NCBI GenBank assembly: GCA_050260215.1
Contig: JBLNBU010000076.1
Span: 1-10,904 of the forward strand
Length of the DNA: 10,904 nt
From: JBLNBU01 sp050260215
GTDB lineage: Bacteria; Pseudomonadota; Alphaproteobacteria; Rhodospirillales; Magnetospirillaceae
Reading direction: 5' to 3'
Part shown: positions 7,329 to 10,904 of the stretch, in pieces
Numbering within the stretch: the first letter of the stretch is position 1
Layout of the letters: every line of letters begins with the position of its first letter
Notes under the pieces: generated by a model
Databases searched by the model: none
Told to the model about the DNA's origin: nothing
The model's input: the letters and a program-made list of their open reading frames with translations, nothing else
Program-made: the position numbers and the translations under genes

Positions 7329-8138
7329 TCAGCCGCCCTTGACTACCATGACCGGGCAGGTCGCCTGGCCGATGACACGAGCGGAATTGCTGCCCAGAAT
7401 CATGCGGCCAAGCCCGGTGCGGCCGTGCGTTCCCATGATGATGAGGTCGGCGCCGCGGGTGGTCGCGGCCTCGGTGATCACCTTTTCGGTGGTGCCCGAC
7501 TCGACCACGCCGTCGGCCTTGATGCCGTCGGCCTGGAACGCCTTCAGCACCTGGTCGACGATGCGGTCGGCCTCGTTCTGGCGCTGGGCCGAGTGGTGGG
7601 GCACGCGCACCGAGACGACGGTGACCGGCAGGTTGCCCGCCTTGGCGATGCGGGCGGCGGCGGCCACCGCGGCCTCCGACGAGCGCGAGCCGTCTGTGGC
7701 GACCAGCACCCGCTTGCTCCACATGTCGCAGGCCTTGGGCACCACCACCACCGAGCAGCCGGCGTGGCCGATGACGTTACGGGTGGCGTCGCCCAGCATC
7801 AGCTTGGCCAGTCCGCGCTTGCCGCGGCGTCCCAGCACGATGGCGTCGACCTTGGACTGTTCGGCCTCGGCGACGATCTCCTTGTAGGGGTCGGCACCGA
7901 AACGGATGACGCGGTTGCGCGCCACGCCGCCCGAGCGCTCCTCGACGCCGTTGAGGATGTCGGTGGCGGCGGCCTCGGCCTTCTGCTGGTTGGGTCCCTC
8001 CTCGCCGTCGATCCCCAGCACCACGGTCATGGTGGTGATCTCGGTGCCCTCGCGGCCGAGCGCGAAGGCAACCCGTTCGGCGCCGGCGCTGAATTCCGAC
8101 CCGTCGGTGGGAAACAGGATCTTGTCAAACGTAGCCAT
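7329..8138 (-). CDS. Universal stress protein with tandem UspA domains
   Basis: This 269-aa cytoplasmic protein has two Usp folds in a row. Domain 1 (about 1-136) opens with KILFPTDGSEFS and has a nucleotide-loop stretch GRRGKRGLAKLMLGD (103-117). Domain 2 (about 141-267) opens with KRVLVATDGSRSS and carries GTHGRTGLGRMILGS (236-250), the full ATP-binding pattern G-x2-G-x9-G-S. In domain 1 the last position is GD instead of G(S/T), so only domain 2 has the textbook site. Start ATG 8138 has a strong AGGGGGA just upstream. The gene lies 33 bp after the TSUP permease stop on the same strand and is followed by a terminator, so it is last in the operon. Usp proteins are often linked to transporters and energy stress. 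A sensing role for the permease is inference. Confidence 0.93.
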   Translation of the reverse strand: MATFDKILFPTDGSEFSAGAERVAFALGREGTEITTMTVVLGIDGEEGPNQQKAEAAATDILNGVEERSGGVARNRVIRFGADPYKEIVAEAEQSKVDAIVLGRRGKRGLAKLMLGDATRNVIGHAGCSVVVVPKACDMWSKRVLVATDGSRSSEAAVAAAARIAKAGNLPVTVVSVRVPHHSAQRQNEADRIVDQVLKAFQADGIKADGVVESGTTEKVITEAATTRGADLIIMGTHGRTGLGRMILGSNSARVIGQATCPVMVVKGG

Positions 8139-8171
8139 GGTTCCCCCTTTTTCGGTTGCCGCGGCCGGCCG

Positions 8172-9230
8172 TCAGGCCGCCGCGCTGACCTCGCGGTCCT
8201 CGCGGATGCCGGACCACAGCGCCTTGAGGATGACCACCGCACCCATCACCAGCGCACCCACCATGATCCAGAAGCTGACCGACTTCAGCAAGGCCATGGT
8301 GCCGTCGGCCAAGGGTGCGATCATGCCCAGCTGCGACATGTAGACCGGGATGACGAACAGGCGCGAGAACAGCACGGTCACCATGATCAGGCCCATGACC
8401 AGCTTGATCATGTAGGGCTTGACGTAGGTGGTGCCGATGGCGCCGATCTGGATGCCGAACAGCGACCCGGCCAGGATGATCATGGCCATGCGGATGTCGA
8501 CGAAGCCCGACATGGCGAACTTGATGGTGCCGCCCAGGCCCATGACGAAGGCGATCACCAGCTCGGTGGCCGAGGCCATCAGGCCGGGCACGCCCAGCAG
8601 GTACATCATCGACGGTACGCCGATGAAGCCGCCCACGGCGATGGTCGCCGCCAGCATGCCGGTGGCAAAGCCCATGGGGATGGTGATCAGGAACGACACC
8701 TTCGCGTCGATGCTCTTGAAATAGACCATGGTGCCGGGGATGTTGATCGACTGGATCTTCAAGGCCAGCGGGCCGGCCTTTTCCTCGGCGTTGGTGGTGC
8801 CCGAGCGATAGGCGCGGATGGCGTCGCGCATGACGTAGCCGCCGACGATGGCCAGCGTCACCACGAAGACGAAGCTGACGTAAAGGTTCGAGCCGACGTC
8901 GCCGAAGGCCTTCTTGATGTTCTCCTGCACCTGGGCGCCCAGCAGCACGCCGACCTCGGCCGACACGCCCATGATCAGGCCCAGCTTGACGTCGACCTGG
9001 CCGTACTTGGCGCGCTTGTAGGCGCCGACCAGTGCCTTGGGGAACTTGTGGCACATGTTGCTGGCCACGGCGACGATGCCGGGCGCGCCCATGGTCATCA
9101 TCGCCGGCGTCAGCACGAAGGCGCCGCCCGACCCGATGAAGCCCGACACCATGCCGCCGACGAAGCCGACCAGGAACAGCGCGACCAGCCCGGTGGGGTC
9201 CAGCGTGATGAAATGGCTTATTTGCTCCAT
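8172..9230 (-). CDS. TSUP family (TauE/SafE) permease
   Basis: This 352-aa inner-membrane protein has about eight or more hydrophobic helices and belongs to the TauE/SafE/TSUP family, which moves sulfite, sulfoacetate or other small anions. Family marks are GFVGGMVSGFIGSGGAFVLTP (22-42, the first glycine-rich repeat), ASNMCHKFPKALVGAYKRAKYG (56-77), IPMGFATGMLAATIAVGGFIGVP (184-206, the second repeat), ATELVIAFVMGLGG (221-234) and LAGSLFGIQIGAIGTTYV (253-270). It is longer than the common 250-270 aa form, with an extra loop at about 135-175. Start ATG 9230 has GGAG eight bases upstream and lies inside the preceding gene, overlapping it by 13 bp. The frame is open upstream to 9545, but that would cross the whole small membrane gene. 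The substrate is unknown; a sulfur oxyanion is the family-based guess. Confidence 0.9.
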   Translation of the reverse strand: MEQISHFITLDPTGLVALFLVGFVGGMVSGFIGSGGAFVLTPAMMTMGAPGIVAVASNMCHKFPKALVGAYKRAKYGQVDVKLGLIMGVSAEVGVLLGAQVQENIKKAFGDVGSNLYVSFVFVVTLAIVGGYVMRDAIRAYRSGTTNAEEKAGPLALKIQSINIPGTMVYFKSIDAKVSFLITIPMGFATGMLAATIAVGGFIGVPSMMYLLGVPGLMASATELVIAFVMGLGGTIKFAMSGFVDIRMAMIILAGSLFGIQIGAIGTTYVKPYMIKLVMGLIMVTVLFSRLFVIPVYMSQLGMIAPLADGTMALLKSVSFWIMVGALVMGAVVILKALWSGIREDREVSAAA

Positions 9231-9481
9231 CGCTTGGGCTCCTTGCGCACCTTGGCCTTCAGGCCCAGCATGTCCCAGAAGCCGCCGGTGAAGGCGCCGT
9301 GGACGAACGAGAACACGAAGGCGATGGTGATGGGCACCATGACCGCCCAGCCGCCGCCGACGCTGGCCTGCAGCACTTCGCGTTCGTACGAGAACAAGAG
9401 GACGTAGAGCCCCAGGCTCAAGACCCCGAGCGCCATCGTGCGCGCCGTCTGGGCGTTGAGCGGAATGGATGGAAGCGGCAT
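9218..9481 (-). CDS. Small two-helix membrane protein, TSUP partner
   Basis: This 87-aa protein has two predicted membrane helices: about residues 14-32 (RTMALGVLSLGLYVLLFSY) and about 44-64 (WAVMVPITIAFVFSFVHGAF). A short loop EREVLQASVGGG joins them and the basic tail is KAKVRKEPKRWSK. The tail places the C-terminus in the cytoplasm, and with two helices the N-terminus also faces inward. Its stop overlaps the TSUP start by 13 bp, so translation is likely coupled and the two proteins may form a complex. ATG 9481 has only a weak GGGGA upstream. I do not recognise a named family, though I recall small membrane proteins next to long TSUP permeases in other proteobacteria. Function is inferred from the overlap alone. 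Confidence 0.78.
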   Translation of the reverse strand: MPLPSIPLNAQTARTMALGVLSLGLYVLLFSYEREVLQASVGGGWAVMVPITIAFVFSFVHGAFTGGFWDMLGLKAKVRKEPKRWSK

Positions 9482-9548
9482 TTTTCGGCAGGTCCCCAGG
9501 GAATTCCAAGCGACGGCGGGTGCCTTCCAGGCAACCGGCGGTCATATG

Positions 9549-9577
9549 AGAATATTAGGAACTTACCGTATTGACAA
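9549..9577 (-). promoter_or_regulatory. Probable sigma-70-type promoter of the TSUP-Usp operon
   Basis: On the minus strand TTGTCA (9577-9572, 5 of 6 to the -35 consensus) and TATTCT (9554-9549, 4 of 6 to the -10) are 17 bp apart. They lie in the only AT-rich patch of this part of the window. Transcription would start near 9542, giving a leader of about 60 nt before ATG 9481. Confidence 0.55.
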
Positions 9578-9588
9578 ACGTATTTTCC

Positions 9589-9606
9589 CCCACCCCGAGG
9601 GGTGGG
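9589..9606. other. GC hairpin between the AEC permease and the TSUP operon
   Basis: CCCACCCC (9589-9596) and GGGGTGGG (9599-9606) are perfect 8-bp arms; a real hairpin would use 7 bp and a 4-nt loop. It begins just after the AEC gene's stop on the minus strand. The next bases on that strand are GGAAAATACG, so there is no U-tract. It could slow polymerase or protect the 3' end, but it is not a canonical terminator. Confidence 0.35.
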
Positions 9607-9612
9607 CGGGCC

Positions 9613-10518
9613 TCACCACAGCGCCCCGTACACCACCGGCAGCCACACCAGCGCGAACAGCGTGCTGGCCGCCACCGCCACCGCGGCGCGATCCGGATGG
9701 ATGTCGTTCAAGGTGGCGTGGACGACGGTGACGGCGGCCAGCGGGGTCAGCGCCTCGACCATCAGGACGCGCTGGGTGGTCAGGTCCAGGCCGGGAAGCA
9801 GCCGCACAACGGCCAGCGCAAGCAGCGGCCAGGCCAGGAACTTGCAGGCGAAGGCGAACGCGGTGAAGCCCAGGTCGAGGCGCAGCCGCTTGACCGCCGC
9901 CAGCCCCAGCCCGACGATCATCATCCCCACCGGCACGTAGGCGGCGGCCAGCAGCTCGACCGCCTGGCTGACCGGGACCGGCACCGCGGTGTGGGTGGCG
10001 TTGAGCAAGGCGCCCAGCCAGCAGGCGTGCAGGCCGGGATAGCGCGCCACCCGCATCAGCGCCGCCGCCACTCCGGCGCCGTGGCGGGCGACCACGTAGA
10101 AGCCGACGGTGTTCTCGTAGGCGGTGGCGCCGAACGACACCAGCACCGCCACCGGCAGCGCCTCGGGCCCGACCAGCGACAGGCAGGCGGGGATGCCGAA
10201 GAAGCCGGTGTTGCCGGTGGCGACGGTGAAGGCGGCGATGCGCTCGCGCCCGTCCGACCACAGCCGCGCCGCCCCCTTGTGCGCCAGCAGCGCCGCCACC
10301 GAGGCCAGGGCGAACACTGCCAGCGGCAGGGCGACCAGGGCCGTGTCCAGGCGCGCGCCGTAGAAGCCCTTGAACACCACCGCCGGCGACAGGAGGTAAA
10401 GCGCCAGCTTGCCCAGGTCGCGGCTGTCGACCTTGAACACGCGCCCCAGCACGAAGCCCGCGGCCACCAGCAGGTACAGCGGCACCAGCTTGACGGCGAG
10501 CGTGGGGTCGAAGGCCAT
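9613..10518 (-). CDS. AEC family transporter (auxin efflux carrier type permease)
   Basis: This 301-aa inner-membrane protein has about ten hydrophobic segments in two similar halves. It opens LVPLYLLVAAGFVLGRVFKVD (11-31) and has KLALYLLSPAVVFKGF (37-52). The central motif is VATGNTGFFGIP (99-110), typical of the AEC/MdcF family, followed by AYENTVGFYVVARHG (133-147). Bacterial members move malonate, malate or other small organic acids. Start ATG 10518 shares one base with the glycerate kinase stop (TGATG), so the genes are translationally coupled. That pairing suggests transport of glycerate, hydroxypyruvate, tartrate or a similar acid, which is inference. It is the last gene of that operon. 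Confidence 0.9.
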   Translation of the reverse strand: MAFDPTLAVKLVPLYLLVAAGFVLGRVFKVDSRDLGKLALYLLSPAVVFKGFYGARLDTALVALPLAVFALASVAALLAHKGAARLWSDGRERIAAFTVATGNTGFFGIPACLSLVGPEALPVAVLVSFGATAYENTVGFYVVARHGAGVAAALMRVARYPGLHACWLGALLNATHTAVPVPVSQAVELLAAAYVPVGMMIVGLGLAAVKRLRLDLGFTAFAFACKFLAWPLLALAVVRLLPGLDLTTQRVLMVEALTPLAAVTVVHATLNDIHPDRAAVAVAASTLFALVWLPVVYGALW

Positions 10519-10904
10519 CAGTGCACCAAGATGGCGCGGAAGTCGTTGACGTTGGTGCGCGTCGGCCCGGTCACCACCAGGTCGCCCAGGGCGGCGAAGG
10601 CGCCGTAAGCGTCGTTGTCGTCCAGCCGTGCCGCCAGGTCCAGCCCGGCAGCGGCGGCACGCGGCGGGGTGTCGGGGCCGATGACGGCGCCGGCATTGTC
10701 CTCGGAGCCGTCGATGCCGTCGGTGTCGCAGGCGATGGCGGAGATGCCCGGCTCGGCCCCCAGGGCCAGGGACAGGGCCAGGGCGAACTCGGCGTTGCGG
10801 CCGCCGCGGCCCTGCCCGCGCACCGTCACCGTGGTCTCGCCGCCCGACAGGATCACCGCCGGTGCCGGCACCGGCTGGCCGTGGCGGCGGATGGAACGGG
10901 CGAT
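10518..10904 (-). CDS. Glycerate 2-kinase, MOFRL family (C-terminal part)
   Basis: The last 128 codons of a gene entering from the right edge are present. The C-terminal MOFRL domain is clear: VILSGGETTVTVRG (16-29), GRGGRNAEFALALSLAL (31-47), CDTDGIDGSEDNAGAVIG (59-76) and a closing GDLVVTGPTRTNVNDFRAIL. Enzymes of this family (GckA/TtuD-like) phosphorylate D-glycerate with ATP to 2-phosphoglycerate, feeding lower glycolysis from the serine cycle, glyoxylate or tartrate breakdown. Full proteins are about 420 aa, so roughly 70% lies outside the window. The stop TGA (10520-10518) overlaps the AEC permease ATG. The domain call is firm; which pathway it serves is not visible. Symbols vary (gckA, ttuD), so none is given. 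Confidence 0.9.
   Translation of the reverse strand: MARSIRRHGQPVPAPAVILSGGETTVTVRGQGRGGRNAEFALALSLALGAEPGISAIACDTDGIDGSEDNAGAVIGPDTPPRAAAAGLDLAARLDDNDAYGAFAALGDLVVTGPTRTNVNDFRAILVH

Noticed and set aside
7425..9407. A 660-codon plus-strand frame opposite the Usp and TSUP genes, rich in His, Asp and Gln.
   Set aside because: It is the complement of codons for hydrophobic residues; composition is that of an antisense shadow.
9589..9606. A rho-independent terminator for the AEC gene.
   Set aside because: The stem is strong but no T-run follows on the minus strand, so it is listed only as a hairpin.
9482..9612. A sigma-54 (-24/-12) promoter that would link the TSUP operon to the NtrC-type regulator.
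   Set aside because: Reading the minus strand by eye I found no TGGCAC-N5-TTGC-like site with GG and GC correctly spaced; the sigma-70-type site fits better.
9571..10608. A 345-codon plus-strand frame opposite the AEC permease.
   Set aside because: Antisense shadow, rich in Gln, Arg and His, with no recognisable fold or start signal.

Overview
The window is very GC-rich bacterial DNA, densely packed with genes. Third-position G/C is so strong that long open frames run antisense to most real genes. Family content (a HupT/HupR-like two-component pair, an Rrf2 regulator with a CX8CX2CX5C cysteine pattern, a TRAP-type binding protein, a MOFRL glycerate kinase) and a palindromic repeat of a kind common in alphaproteobacteria suggest an alphaproteobacterium. 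Rhodospirillales, perhaps a Magnetospirillum-like genus, is my best guess. This is inference from gene style, not a database match.

Layout. (1) 1-203 (-): start of a TRAP (DctP-type) solute-binding protein, cut by the left edge. (2) 278-1597 (+): a full-length two-domain ChrA chromate transporter. It converges within 5 bp on (3) an MFS transporter (1603-2760, -), whose start overlaps by ATGA the end of (4) a ChbG/HpnK-type YdjC-family deacetylase (2757-3593, -). (5) 3718-3876 (+): a 52-aa single-pass membrane protein with a good Shine-Dalgarno. (6) 3949-4398 (+): an Rrf2 regulator behind two inverted repeats, one reaching into its start codon. (7) 4413-4470: a double-hairpin repeat between convergent genes. 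(8) 4477-7181 (-): an operon of a HupR/HoxA-like NtrC-type response regulator (TTG start) followed by a soluble PAS histidine kinase (GTG start), overlapping by GTGA. (9) 7329-9481 (-): an operon of a small two-helix membrane protein, a TSUP (TauE/SafE) permease and a tandem-domain universal stress protein. A promoter-like site lies upstream and a convincing rho-independent terminator downstream. (10) 9613-10904 (-): an AEC-family permease overlapping by TGATG the end of a glycerate 2-kinase that is cut by the right edge.

How the parts may work together. Two blocks look like working units. One is the membrane module (small protein, TSUP permease, Usp), with the sensor-regulator pair directly downstream on the same strand; the pair could control it, although these kinases resemble hydrogenase regulators and no hydrogenase gene is in view. 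The other is glycerate kinase plus AEC permease, which suggests uptake and phosphorylation of a small organic acid. The chromate, MFS and deacetylase genes are ordinary accessory functions.

I found no CRISPR array, tRNA, rRNA, insertion sequence or phage gene, and no stretch over 300 bases lacks a gene. I do not see clear evidence of a wholly new biological system. The most distinctive signals are the nested inverted repeats at the Rrf2 start and the three-gene TSUP module beside the two-component pair.
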